Shown: piece by piece, positions 1 to 6,319 of the stretch
Layout: every line of letters starts with the position of its first letter
Position numbering within the stretch: position 1 is the stretch's first letter
NCBI GenBank assembly: GCA_964525965.1
Contig: CAZGKA010000126.1
Location: 1 to 14,731, forward strand
Direction of reading: 5' to 3'
DNA: 14,731 nt
Source: Methanodesulfokora sp964525965
GTDB taxonomy: Archaea; Korarchaeota; Korarchaeia; Korarchaeales; Korarchaeaceae
Notes under the pieces: generated by a model
Database searches by the model: none
What the model saw: only the letters and a program-made list of their open reading frames with translations
Told to the model about the DNA's origin: nothing
Program-made: the position numbers and the translations under genes

Positions 1-5
1 TGTAT

Positions 6-16
6 AAGAAAAAGAG
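6..16 (-). terminator. T-rich terminator after the V4R gene
   Basis: Just after the V4R stop codon the minus strand reads CTCTTTTTCTT, a pyrimidine-rich stretch with a T5 run. Archaeal transcription often ends at such runs without a hairpin, and none is seen here. It would end the leftward roadblock/V4R transcript. Confidence 0.45.
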
Positions 17-601
17 TTATATATATAATACTTCAAATCCACAAAAGCTATACCCAAGTCCGTGGCAGTACTTCTCCACCACCCGAAGGTTCCTTCCAGT
101 AAGCCTCTCGAGAACTCCAGCTATGAGGCCAGCCTCAAATGTACAGACTGATCTGCCTATGTTGGGTATTCCACTACATGCAATGCATTCATATAAATTA
201 AGCCTGATGGTGTTCTCGGAGTTCTCTAGGACATCAAGCAACCCGATCTTATGCTCGATCATGAAGGCCTTCAGATCATCTAGATTTTTCACCCTTCCAG
301 AGGATACCACGGCATGTCCTAGGCGGTGGCCTCCCTGATACCATATGTTCGCCACCATAGGACCCATTGTCCGCTCATGTCCATACCTCATCCCCCTGAG
401 CAGTACGACGTATTTTGGATCATCATTGCTCAGTGAAGAGAAGTAAGGCCTATTGGATGTGTAAAGATCCGTCAGACGATGGTTTGATACCTTTTCTCTG
501 AGGGTTCGCCTGCCCTCAATCTCCTCCAAGGCTATCTTTCTATAATTCTGAATAACTTCATCTACAGCAGTGGTCAAGCAGACCCCCCCAAAAATGTTCA
601 T
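17..601 (-). CDS. V4R-domain protein (cysteine-rich small-molecule/metal sensor-like)
   Basis: This 194-residue protein has a C-terminal V4R (4-vinyl reductase) domain, an archaeal and bacterial ligand-binding fold found in regulators and tetrapyrrole or hydrocarbon enzymes. The signature spans residues 138-190: ECIACSG, then IGRSVCTFEAGLIAG, then EKYCHGLGYSFCGFEV. The cysteines are C139, C142, C153, C179 and C187, a likely metal or ligand site. No DNA-binding domain or membrane segment is visible, so it is probably a cytoplasmic sensor or partner protein. It lies 19 bases downstream of a roadblock/LC7 gene on the same strand, with a second roadblock gene before that, which suggests joint function. 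The start is uncertain. The ATG at 601 has no clear ribosome binding site, whereas a TTG at 577 follows a run of seven G and would give MTTAVDEV. The domain call is strong; the ligand and role are unknown. Confidence 0.85.
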   Translation of the reverse strand: MNIFGGVCLTTAVDEVIQNYRKIALEEIEGRRTLREKVSNHRLTDLYTSNRPYFSSLSNDDPKYVVLLRGMRYGHERTMGPMVANIWYQGGHRLGHAVVSSGRVKNLDDLKAFMIEHKIGLLDVLENSENTIRLNLYECIACSGIPNIGRSVCTFEAGLIAGVLERLTGRNLRVVEKYCHGLGYSFCGFEVLYI

Positions 602-620
602 AAATTTAAGAGAACTTTCT

Positions 621-986
621 TCAGGAAACTAGTGCTTCTTTGAGCTTGTCTTTATGCTTCTTAACAGCAAACCTGACCTTGCCCAAAGGTGTCTGTTTGT
701 CTGAGAGGACTACCAGCAAAGCCTCTCCTAGATCTTGGATCAGGAGATAGCTCTCATGAAATTCTATGTTTATGAGATCTATCCCACCAACCTTAAGCTC
801 CGATCCTATCATCTCAACAGTTCCATAGACCGTTGTTACCATGACGGCAAGCTCATCAGAATCAACTTCGCAATCGCTGGGAAGCACGTTTTCTATGATG
901 AAGCCGTCCTTGCTTACGACGGCGCATCCTCTTATTCCCTCAATACGGGAGAGGTCGGAGAGGACACTCCGTACCGTTACAGCCAT
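621..986 (-). CDS. Roadblock/LC7 domain protein (copy 1)
   Basis: This protein of about 121 residues has the roadblock/LC7 fold, the dimerising family of MglB, dynein light chain LC7 and the Ragulator subunits, which often binds or regulates small GTPases. Visible family features are the opening helix (VLSDLSRIEGIRGCAVVSKDGF), a central DSDELAV segment, and a terminal strand-helix with LLIQDLGEALLVVLSD and GKVRFAVKKHK. I chose the ATG at 986 because GGGGG lies just upstream (993-997) and a TATA-like stretch at 1017-1029 precedes that. The open frame reaches 1049, but the extra 21 residues look non-family. It is a paralogue of the gene at 1139-1573, about 45% identical by eye, and both share the RGCA, KDGF, DSDELAV and LIQDLG blocks. 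The V4R gene follows after 19 bases. No Ras-like GTPase is in the window. The family call is firm; the function is inferred. Confidence 0.88.
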   Translation of the reverse strand: MAVTVRSVLSDLSRIEGIRGCAVVSKDGFIIENVLPSDCEVDSDELAVMVTTVYGTVEMIGSELKVGGIDLINIEFHESYLLIQDLGEALLVVLSDKQTPLGKVRFAVKKHKDKLKEALVS

Positions 987-1016
987 CCAATCCCCCGGAT
1001 AAACTAGGGTGAAGGG

Positions 1017-1029
1017 ATATAATAAAAAA
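1017..1029 (-). promoter_or_regulatory. TATA-like element before roadblock copy 1
   Basis: The minus strand reads TTTTTTATTATAT here, centred about 36 bases before the ATG at 986. Initiation about 26 bases downstream would give a leader of roughly 10 bases. It suggests copy 1 and the V4R gene can be transcribed separately from copy 2. A small inverted repeat (GTGGT 1034-1038, ACCAC 1045-1049) lies just upstream. Confidence 0.4.
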
Positions 1030-1138
1030 CGTTGTGGTAGAAAAACCACTAGGAGAAATTCTAATTCGCACCTATTAGGGAAGACTCACTGTCACACTTT
1101 AGAATTTTTAATAATTTGTAAGCTACCGGAATCGCCCC

Positions 1139-1573
1139 TCACATCTCAAGGCTTTCGGCTATCCTACCTTTACGTCTTTTAACCTCGAATCTTATCTTCC
1201 CTATCGTAGCATCTTTATCTGCAAGAACGACTAAGAGAGTTCCTCCCAGATCCTGAATAAGGATGTGGCTTCCGTCAGGACACTCCAGGTTTAGAAGATC
1301 TATTTCTGGCATACCCATCTTAGATACTATCTTTCTGGCCATACCGTGAAAGGTCGTCACTAAGACAGCAAGCTCATCAGAGTCTGCTTGAAGGTTCTTC
1401 GGCAGGAGGTCTTTTTCCACTACAAAACCATCTTTACATATTATAGCACACCCACGGACTCCATCTACTCTCATTAAATCTCTCAATAGGTCCTGGGTAT
1501 CCAGAGCCGTCGTCCCCTCCCCCCCAAAAGGTCTCTTCCAAGGAAGCCGAATAAAAATAAAAAATTTTCCCAT
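1139..1573 (-). CDS. Roadblock/LC7 domain protein (copy 2)
   Basis: This 144-residue roadblock/LC7 protein is the paralogue of copy 1. It carries the same blocks: LLRDLMRVDGVRGCAII, KDGFVVE, DSDELAVLVTT, LIQDLGGTLLVVLADK and GKIRFEVKRRKG. Roadblock proteins act as homo- or heterodimers, so the two copies could form a heterodimer; that is inference. The start is unclear. The ATG at 1573 adds a 21-residue leader (MGKFFIFIRLPW...) that copy 1 lacks, and the TATA-like palindrome at 1585-1600 is so close that transcription may begin at or inside this ATG. Where copy 1 has its start methionine, copy 2 has an ACG codon (1508-1510) preceded by GGGGGGGAGGGG, a ribosome-binding-like run. A short G-run sequencing error or a non-standard start is therefore possible. 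The gap of 152 bases to copy 1 contains a second promoter. Confidence 0.83.
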   Translation of the reverse strand: MGKFFIFIRLPWKRPFGGEGTTALDTQDLLRDLMRVDGVRGCAIICKDGFVVEKDLLPKNLQADSDELAVLVTTFHGMARKIVSKMGMPEIDLLNLECPDGSHILIQDLGGTLLVVLADKDATIGKIRFEVKRRKGRIAESLEM

Positions 1574-1584
1574 TTTTCGGAAAT

Positions 1585-1600
1585 TAAATAAACTTATTTA
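1585..1600. promoter_or_regulatory. Palindromic AT-rich promoter element
   Basis: TAAATAA-AC-TTATTTA is a perfect inverted repeat with a 2-base spacer, 12-27 bases upstream of the ATG at 1573. It overlaps the likely TATA box for roadblock copy 2 and could also be a repressor site. Its AT richness makes chance symmetry possible. Confidence 0.4.
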
Positions 1601-1679
1601 CTCATAACACTGGAAACAAAATGAGTAACAAAATAATAGAATCATTTATAATAAGGTCTTTTTTTTAATATATGGAGCA

Positions 1680-1690
1680 TTAAAAATGGA
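1680..1690 (-). terminator. Possible T-run terminator after PDO
   Basis: About 45 bases past the PDO stop codon the minus strand carries TCCATTTTTA, a T5 run without a hairpin. It is the first T-run downstream of the gene and would separate it from the roadblock unit. Confidence 0.3.
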
Positions 1691-1729
1691 GGCTATGGTA
1701 CATTAATCCGCCTTAAACAAGCCCGAATT

Positions 1730-2371
1730 TCATTGGGAGAGCATTGATGCGATCTTTCCCACAACAACCTCCTCCGGCTGTGCGCCGGTTATTGTACCGA
1801 GAAGCTCCCCCCTCTCAGAGATAACGAGAGTATGTGGAACTGCAGTGACCCCATGCTTATCTGCTAGGTCTGGGTTCTCATAACTTTCCACGCACTCAGC
1901 CTCAACTATTTTGGGAAAAGCTACTGCCAGTCGATTCATCAGGAGAACCTGATGCGGACAGTGCGGGCACTCAGGCGTAACAAAGGTCACTAATTTGAGC
2001 TTAGATTTCGGATTGAGTTTCCTCAAGATATCTGGAGACAGTCCAGGGTCTTGTCTACTTGCTAAACATATCGTCTCCACAAAAGCCCACGCCTCATATC
2101 CGCCCGGATATCCTGTGTATCTTATGGAGTACCTCTCAGGGTCTATCAACACTGAAGGAGTTCTCTCCTTACCGACGTTGTCCTCCCTAACTTCTAGGGT
2201 TAGAAGAGGGGATAGCTCGGAGAGCTCCCTGAGCATCTGAGTGGCGGCGACACAATACTCTTTATTTTTCTGACCCACAAGAAGGACTAACTTTACTGGA
2301 CTTTTCATCTCCTTGTCGAACTTTGAGCGAAGAGCCTCAGCGGTCTTCTCATCTATAACTTTATCGGACAT
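1730..2371 (-). CDS. Protein disulfide oxidoreductase (PDO), tandem thioredoxin folds
   Basis: This 213-residue protein matches the archaeal PDO/glutaredoxin-like family, which has two thioredoxin folds in tandem and makes, breaks or shuffles disulfides in the thermophile cytoplasm. The C-terminal fold has an intact CPHC active site at 135-138 in TPECPHCPHQ, plus the cis-proline loop TAVPH near 179. The N-terminal fold keeps the TPSV cis-proline loop (71-74), but its active site reads KEYC with only C40, where relatives have CxxC. The first cysteine is replaced by lysine, so the N-terminal site cannot do dithiol chemistry. The ATG at 2371 follows AAGAGGAGA, and a TATA box at 2405-2416 lies upstream. 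The gene is divergent from porG, so any link to POR is by position only. The family assignment is strong. Confidence 0.9.
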   Translation of the reverse strand: MSDKVIDEKTAEALRSKFDKEMKSPVKLVLLVGQKNKEYCVAATQMLRELSELSPLLTLEVREDNVGKERTPSVLIDPERYSIRYTGYPGGYEAWAFVETICLASRQDPGLSPDILRKLNPKSKLKLVTFVTPECPHCPHQVLLMNRLAVAFPKIVEAECVESYENPDLADKHGVTAVPHTLVISERGELLGTITGAQPEEVVVGKIASMLSQ

Positions 2372-2404
2372 TCTCCTCTTACCCTGAGGGGAACTCCTCT
2401 CTTG

Positions 2405-2416
2405 TATTATTTAAAC
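2405..2416 (-). promoter_or_regulatory. TATA box for the PDO gene
   Basis: GTTTAAATAATA on the minus strand is a good archaeal TATA box, centred about 39 bases before the PDO ATG. Initiation near 2385 would give a leader of about 13 bases that includes the GAGGAGA ribosome binding site. Confidence 0.55.
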
Positions 2417-2536
2417 AGAGATGGTGGGGCAGCAAGTGAAAAATTTAGAACTGCCGAGAGTCGATGTAGTTTTTGAAATACTGTACCAATTTTTCTCCGG
2501 TTTCTATTGTGCAGCGACGGCGGGAATAATCGTCAA

Positions 2537-2547
2537 GTTTTTTACAT
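2537..2547 (+). promoter_or_regulatory. Weak TATA-like element and RBS for the por operon
   Basis: AGTTTTTTACA lies about 39 bases before the porG ATG in the PDO/porG divergent gap. A ribosome binding site GGGTGA at 2566-2571 precedes the ATG by nine bases. The TATA match is weak, but no better element is seen on this strand between 2450 and 2580. Confidence 0.35.
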
Positions 2548-2580
2548 TTGGGGGAGGGAGTTCTTGGGTGAGCCCTTAAC

Positions 2581-3138
2581 ATGTTGGAGATCAGATGGCA
2601 CGGTAGAGGCGGTCAAGGAGTCTGGAGCGGTTCTGCCGTGCTAGCTCTCGCAGCAATAAAGGCTGGAAAGTATGCACAGTCTTTCCCGCAGTTCGGACCG
2701 GAGAGGGGTGGCGCGCCGCTCGAGGGTTACAACAGGATATCAGATAAGCCGATAGCCCTTCACTGTAACATATACGAGCCCGATGTGGTCATAGTGATTG
2801 ATCCAACGTTATTGAAGGATCCCACAAAGATACTGGCGGGACTTAAGGGCAAAGGGCATTTAGTGGTCAACACGGAGGAGAAGCCACAGGATCTGAGGCA
2901 GAAGCTCAACGTCAAACCTTCGGTAACGGTCTGGACGGTGGATGCAACCACGATAGCTCTAGAGGAGATAGGTAGACCTGCAACGAACACTGCCATGCTT
3001 GGGGCTTTGATAAAGGCCGTTCCTGTGGTTCCGATGGAGAAGATAGAGGAAGCGATTAGGGAAAGATGGCCCGGAGAGGTCGGTGAGAAGAACGTCAGAG
3101 CCATAAGGAGAGCTTATGAGGAGGTGGTTATGGGATGA
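2581..3138 (+). CDS. porG: Pyruvate/2-oxoacid:ferredoxin oxidoreductase, gamma subunit
   Basis: This 185-residue gamma subunit belongs to the four-subunit POR, which oxidatively decarboxylates pyruvate with CoA to acetyl-CoA and CO2 while reducing ferredoxin. The family signature GRGGQGV is at residues 8-14, followed by QFGPERGGAPLEGYNRIS (about 37-54), the usual POR gamma region. Its length is normal. GGGTGA precedes the ATG with suitable spacing. The gene opens the por cluster, and its stop overlaps the porD start as ATGA at 3135-3138, showing translational coupling. The gamma-delta-alpha-beta order is classical for archaeal POR and its paralogue VOR. Pyruvate is the likely substrate, but a branched-chain or other 2-oxoacid cannot be excluded from sequence alone. 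Confidence 0.94.
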   Translation: MLEIRWHGRGGQGVWSGSAVLALAAIKAGKYAQSFPQFGPERGGAPLEGYNRISDKPIALHCNIYEPDVVIVIDPTLLKDPTKILAGLKGKGHLVVNTEEKPQDLRQKLNVKPSVTVWTVDATTIALEEIGRPATNTAMLGALIKAVPVVPMEKIEEAIRERWPGEVGEKNVRAIRRAYEEVVMG

Positions 3139-3404
3139 GCGAGCTTAAAGGATGGAAGGAGGTCCCTATCGGAGGAGTTGTTCCCCTTAGCGCCCTCGAA
3201 TATAAGACCGGTGATTGGAAGGTCTTCAGGCCGGTCATAGATGAGGAGAAGTGTGTGAAATGCGGCAACTGCTGGATGTTCTGCCCCGATTCTGCTATAG
3301 AGTGGGACGGAGAGGGTGTTCCTAAACCTAACTACGAGTACTGCAAAGGATGTGGGATATGCGCGGAGGAATGCCCCGTTAAGGCCATAAAGATGGTGAG
3401 GTGA
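3135..3404 (+). CDS. porD: Pyruvate/2-oxoacid:ferredoxin oxidoreductase, delta (ferredoxin-like) subunit
   Basis: This 89-residue electron-transfer subunit carries two [4Fe-4S] motifs: CVKCGNCWMFCP with C40, C43, C46 and C50, and CKGCGICAEECP with C70, C73, C76 and C80. Both are complete CxxCxxCxxxC(P) sets. The N-terminal section, including KGWKEVPIGG and the TGDWKVFRPVID lead-in, is the family's usual extension, which packs on the other subunits. It passes electrons from the TPP site towards external ferredoxin. The ATG overlaps the porG stop as ATGA. Its own TGA sits inside the GGTGATC ribosome binding site of porA, four bases before the porA ATG, so all three genes are tightly coupled. 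Confidence 0.95.
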   Translation: MSELKGWKEVPIGGVVPLSALEYKTGDWKVFRPVIDEEKCVKCGNCWMFCPDSAIEWDGEGVPKPNYEYCKGCGICAEECPVKAIKMVR

Positions 3405-3408
3405 TCGT

Positions 3409-4635
3409 ATGGCTGCTGTCAAGCAGGTTGTTATGGGTCTAAACGGTGATGAGGCTGTTGCTTATGCTGTGAAACAGTGCAATGTGGACGTGGTCTCCGC
3501 CTACCCGATAACCCCACAGACGATAATAGTGGAGAGAATCTCGGAGTTCGTCAACGATGGAGAGGTGGATCTCGAGTTCATAAAGGTTGAGAGTGAGCAC
3601 AGCGCTCTAAGTGCCTGTGTTGGAGCCGCGGCTGCGGGAGCCAGAACCTTCACAGCCACGGCAGCAAATGGACTTCAGTTGATGCACGAGATCCTGTACA
3701 TAACTTCAAGTCTCAGGCTTCCCGTGGTGATGGCCATAGCCAACAGAGCTCCATCGGGTCCGATAAACATACACTGCGATCACAACGATAGTATGGGCGC
3801 TAGGGACTCGTGCTGGATTCAGATATACTCAGAAGATGCTCAGGAGGCTTACGACAACGTGATCCAAGCGTTCAGGATAGCCGAGCATCCTGACGTGCTG
3901 CTTCCCGTCATGGTCATGATGGACGGTTTCCTGATAACGCACACCCTGCAAAACGTATCTGTGCTAGATGACGAGGCCGTGAGCAAGTTTGTCGGCTATA
4001 GAAGGGTCGATAAGATCGAGGTTCCGGCGATCCACGGGGACAAGAAGGTCTACAGGATGCTAAACCCCAAGTACCCGCTGACCTTCGGACCGCTCGACCT
4101 GTTTGACTATTACATGGAGCATAAGATGCAGCAGATAGAGGCTATGAAGAATGCTAAGAGGGTTATAAAAGAAGTACACGATGAATACGCTAAATTGAGC
4201 GGTAGATCCTATGGAGATGGATTTGTCGAGCCTTACAAAGCTGATGATGCAGATTTCCTGCTTGTAGGCCTCGGATCAACCATGGGAACTGTGAGAGAGG
4301 TCGTGGACGATCTGAGGGCTGAGGGTTTCAAAGTGGGCTCCGTGAGGGTTAGGGTGTTCAGACCTTTCCCCGAGGAGAGCCTAATACCTCTGCTCAAGGA
4401 CAAGACTGCCGTCGGCATCCTCGACAGAGGAATCAGCTTCGGGTCCTACGGACAGCTCTACCTAGACACAGCGGCCCATCTCTATGGAAGGATGGGACCC
4501 ATCCTCATAGACTTCGTCTACGGGCTTGGAGGAAGGGATATGCCTCCCTCTCTGATAAAGAGCGTGTTCAAGGAGGTCATAGAGGCTGAGAAGAATCCGG
4601 AACCGGTTCTGAGGATAAGGGGTGTGAGGGGGTGA
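3409..4635 (+). CDS. porA: Pyruvate/2-oxoacid:ferredoxin oxidoreductase, alpha subunit
   Basis: This 408-residue alpha subunit has the typical family length. Residues YPITPQTIIVERISEF near the N-terminus, the VESEHSALSACVGAAAAGAR block, the TATAANGLQLMHE stretch and IANRAPSGPINIHCDHND are standard POR alpha motifs of domain I, which forms the active site with the TPP-binding beta subunit. The C-terminal half (VGLGSTMGTVREVVDDLRAEG and VRVRVFRPFPEE) is the second POR domain. The ATG at 3409 is set by a near-perfect GGTGATC three bases upstream that overlaps the porD stop. The next gap, to porB, is only four bases. I see no missing key residue. Confidence 0.95.
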   Translation: MAAVKQVVMGLNGDEAVAYAVKQCNVDVVSAYPITPQTIIVERISEFVNDGEVDLEFIKVESEHSALSACVGAAAAGARTFTATAANGLQLMHEILYITSSLRLPVVMAIANRAPSGPINIHCDHNDSMGARDSCWIQIYSEDAQEAYDNVIQAFRIAEHPDVLLPVMVMMDGFLITHTLQNVSVLDDEAVSKFVGYRRVDKIEVPAIHGDKKVYRMLNPKYPLTFGPLDLFDYYMEHKMQQIEAMKNAKRVIKEVHDEYAKLSGRSYGDGFVEPYKADDADFLLVGLGSTMGTVREVVDDLRAEGFKVGSVRVRVFRPFPEESLIPLLKDKTAVGILDRGISFGSYGQLYLDTAAHLYGRMGPILIDFVYGLGGRDMPPSLIKSVFKEVIEAEKNPEPVLRIRGVRG

Positions 4636-4639
4636 TCTT

Positions 4640-5611
4640 ATGGCGGTTAACATAAGAGAGCTGGCGAAGAAGGTTGCTCAGGATCCCGGGATATCCTCCG
4701 GGCACAGGTTGTGCGCTGGCTGTGGGCCAGCAATAATCATGAGACATCTTATGATGGCCAGGAGGAAGCCGACAGTCGTTGTCAACGCCACCGGGTGCGT
4801 TGAAGTAGCCACGACCATATTTCCCTACACGGCCTGGAAGATCCCCTGGATACATAACGCCTTCGAGAACGCTGCTGCCACTGCCTCAGGAGTGGTAGCT
4901 GCTAGGAACAGACTTGCTCGTTCAGGAAGGTTCGCTGGTGATCCTGACGTGGAGATGGACTACGATGTGATAGTTATAGGAGGGGATGGAGGAACCTACG
5001 ACATAGGGCTTCAATCAATCTCCGGGGCATTTGAGAGGGGAGACAAGTTCATGTACGTTCTCTATGACAACGAAGCCTACATGAACACCGGAATTCAGAG
5101 GTCTGGAGGAACTCCGTTCGGTGCTTGGACGACAACCACTCCCGTGGGTAGAAAGATAAAGGGTAAGCTAGCGCCCAAGAAGCCCATCGTCGACATTTTC
5201 GTGGCTCATAAGATACCCTATGCTGCAACGGTATCTCCAGCCTTCTGGGTGGATGAGATACAGAAGTTCAGAAAGGGGTTGGAGAACATGCCCTCCTTCA
5301 TACACGCCTTCGGGGTGTGCCCGAGGGGATGGAGGGTTCCGGAGAACAAGACCATAGAGATTGCAAAGCTCGCCGTCGAGACCTGTGTACATCCGCTCTA
5401 CGAGGTCGTGGAAGGAGAATACAGGTTGACAAGTGTGAGCAAGACGATAGCTAGGGATCCGTCTAAGAAGAAGCCCATCTCAGAGTATCTAAAGTATCAA
5501 GGAAGGTTCAAGCATCTGTTGAAGCCCGAGAACAAGGAACTACTTGACGAACTTCAAAGACAGATAGATAAACGGTGGGAGGAGCTACTCAAAAAAGCTG
5601 GAGAGCACTGA
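4640..5611 (+). CDS. porB: Pyruvate/2-oxoacid:ferredoxin oxidoreductase, beta (TPP-binding) subunit
   Basis: This 323-residue beta subunit binds thiamine diphosphate and the proximal [4Fe-4S] cluster. Cluster cysteines are visible at C25 and C28 (GHRLCAGCG), C53 (TGCVEV) and C227 (GVCPRGW). The TPP/Mg site is GGDGGTYDIG at 114-123 with NEAYMNTG at 144-151. The tail after about residue 260 is Lys/Glu-rich. Length and motif order fit a complete archaeal PorB. The start is fixed by GGGGGTGATC just before the ATG, again containing the stop of the previous gene. It is the last gene of the unit; a T-rich region with a small hairpin follows, and the next gene converges from the other strand. Confidence 0.95.
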   Translation: MAVNIRELAKKVAQDPGISSGHRLCAGCGPAIIMRHLMMARRKPTVVVNATGCVEVATTIFPYTAWKIPWIHNAFENAAATASGVVAARNRLARSGRFAGDPDVEMDYDVIVIGGDGGTYDIGLQSISGAFERGDKFMYVLYDNEAYMNTGIQRSGGTPFGAWTTTTPVGRKIKGKLAPKKPIVDIFVAHKIPYAATVSPAFWVDEIQKFRKGLENMPSFIHAFGVCPRGWRVPENKTIEIAKLAVETCVHPLYEVVEGEYRLTSVSKTIARDPSKKKPISEYLKYQGRFKHLLKPENKELLDELQRQIDKRWEELLKKAGEH

Positions 5612-5644
5612 GAGACTCGCGGCCACCTTATCAGGCTATTCCCC

Positions 5645-5690
5645 TATTTTTATTGTTCGAGCATCTCCGCATAAAAAGGAGTTTTATATT
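5645..5690. terminator. Terminator region between porB and the zinc-ribbon gene
   Basis: The short gap between two converging stops holds CTATTTTTATT (about 5644-5653), then an inverted repeat CTCC 5665-5668 / GGAG 5678-5681 followed by TTTT on the plus strand. The same stretch gives CCTTTTTAT on the minus strand. It probably stops transcription in both directions. Confidence 0.45.
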
Positions 5691-5944
5691 TCTTCTTCCC
5701 AGTCTTCTTCCCAGAGCTCCTCCTCTCCTTCCTCCTCTTCTTCCCAGAAGTCTTCATCTCCTTCCCAGAGCTCCTCCTCTACGCCTTCAGTGACCACCTT
5801 TATCTCGGTGAGTTCGTCGTCCTCTATCACCACTTCAAGAAGGGCTTTACATTTGGGACACTGAATCTCTCCCTCGTAGCTGACTTCATTGACGTAGAAA
5901 TTGAACCCGCAAACAGGGCAGGTTATCTCCGGCATGGCCCTCAT
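5684..5944 (-). CDS. Small zinc-ribbon protein with acidic Trp-rich tail (LysW-like)
   Basis: This 86-residue protein has an N-terminal zinc ribbon, CPVCG at 9-13 and CPKC at 29-32, then a tail of about 35 residues that is almost all Glu/Asp with four Trp (EELWEGDEDFWEEE, then EELWEEDWEEEI). The ribbon plus acidic tail resembles LysW, the carrier protein of archaeal lysine/arginine synthesis. LysW is usually about 55 residues and ends in EDWGE with a C-terminal Glu that carries the intermediate. Here the protein is longer and ends in isoleucine, so standard LysW function is doubtful. Other options are a transcription-associated ribbon or a charge-mimic protein. No lysine-biosynthesis genes are nearby. 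The tail contains a 20-base direct repeat. A TATATA box at 5967-5972 lies 26 bases before the ATG, so the mRNA is probably leaderless; M4 at 5935 is an alternative start. Confidence 0.8.
   Translation of the reverse strand: MRAMPEITCPVCGFNFYVNEVSYEGEIQCPKCKALLEVVIEDDELTEIKVVTEGVEEELWEGDEDFWEEEEEGEEELWEEDWEEEI
5707..5780. repeat. 20-base direct repeat inside the acidic tail
   Basis: CTTCCCAGAGCTCCTCCTCT occurs exactly at 5707-5726 and again at 5761-5780, 54 bases apart (18 codons). It encodes the repeated EEELWE unit of the acidic tail, which suggests the tail grew by in-frame duplication. The surrounding CTTCTTCCC tracts make this stretch prone to slippage. Confidence 0.85.
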
Positions 5945-5966
5945 GTTGAGGGCCGAGGGGAGGAAG

Positions 5967-5972
5967 TATATA
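5967..5972 (-). promoter_or_regulatory. TATA box of the zinc-ribbon gene (leaderless)
   Basis: TATATA in the context CTTATATACT lies with its centre about 26 bases before the ATG at 5944. That is the normal distance from TATA box to transcription start in archaea, so the message probably begins at the start codon. No ribosome binding site is seen before this ATG. Confidence 0.6.
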
Positions 5973-6218
5973 AGGTTTTTTAGCGTGTGGAATGCTGGCA
6001 GCCCTGAAGCCCCGCTCCGAGGGAGTTTTTATTACAGATCTACCGGCTGCCGAAGTCCACCGGAATAAATTGGAGGTCTATTTGAGGTGTGTTTAAACTA
6101 ACAGCCGAACTTCCATGCCGTTGTTGATTATAATGGAGTTTTACTGTAAGCTTGAGGATAAAAAAGAAAATTCGGTCAACACTATTTTCACACTGGAAAG
6201 AACAAAGCAAGTCCAACC

Positions 6219-6235
6219 TCTAAGTTTTACTTAGA
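6219..6235. promoter_or_regulatory. Perfect palindrome TCTAAGT-TTT-ACTTAGA
   Basis: A 7-base inverted repeat with a 3-base spacer, entirely in the non-coding gap and about 80 bases upstream of the TATA box of the dehydrogenase operon. The size and symmetry suit a site for a dimeric regulator of the helix-turn-helix type. It could alternatively form a small RNA hairpin. The binding protein is unknown. Confidence 0.5.
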
Positions 6236-6311
6236 TCAAGATTTTTCCCATGGAAGCCAAGGAGGTTTACTTTTTCTTGAAAAGACAGATGTACAACGAT
6301 AGAGAGGCAAA

Positions 6312-6319
6312 TTTTAAAA
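6312..6319 (+). promoter_or_regulatory. TATA box of the dehydrogenase/LutAB-like operon
   Basis: TTTTAAAA is centred 26-27 bases before the ATG at 6342, which predicts a leaderless or nearly leaderless mRNA. A GGGTGA at 6324-6329 is 12 bases from the ATG and would lie upstream of that predicted transcription start. Confidence 0.6.

Noticed and set aside
1034..1049. GTGGT/ACCAC inverted repeat upstream of roadblock copy 1
   Set aside because: A 5-base stem with a 6-base loop is too short to separate from chance.
5997..6051. Inverted repeat GGCAGCC/GGCTGCC enclosing a hairpin with a T-run, as a possible small RNA
   Set aside because: The pairing spans over 40 bases with weak inner structure and no promoter or known RNA motif, so it stays a note in the gap description.
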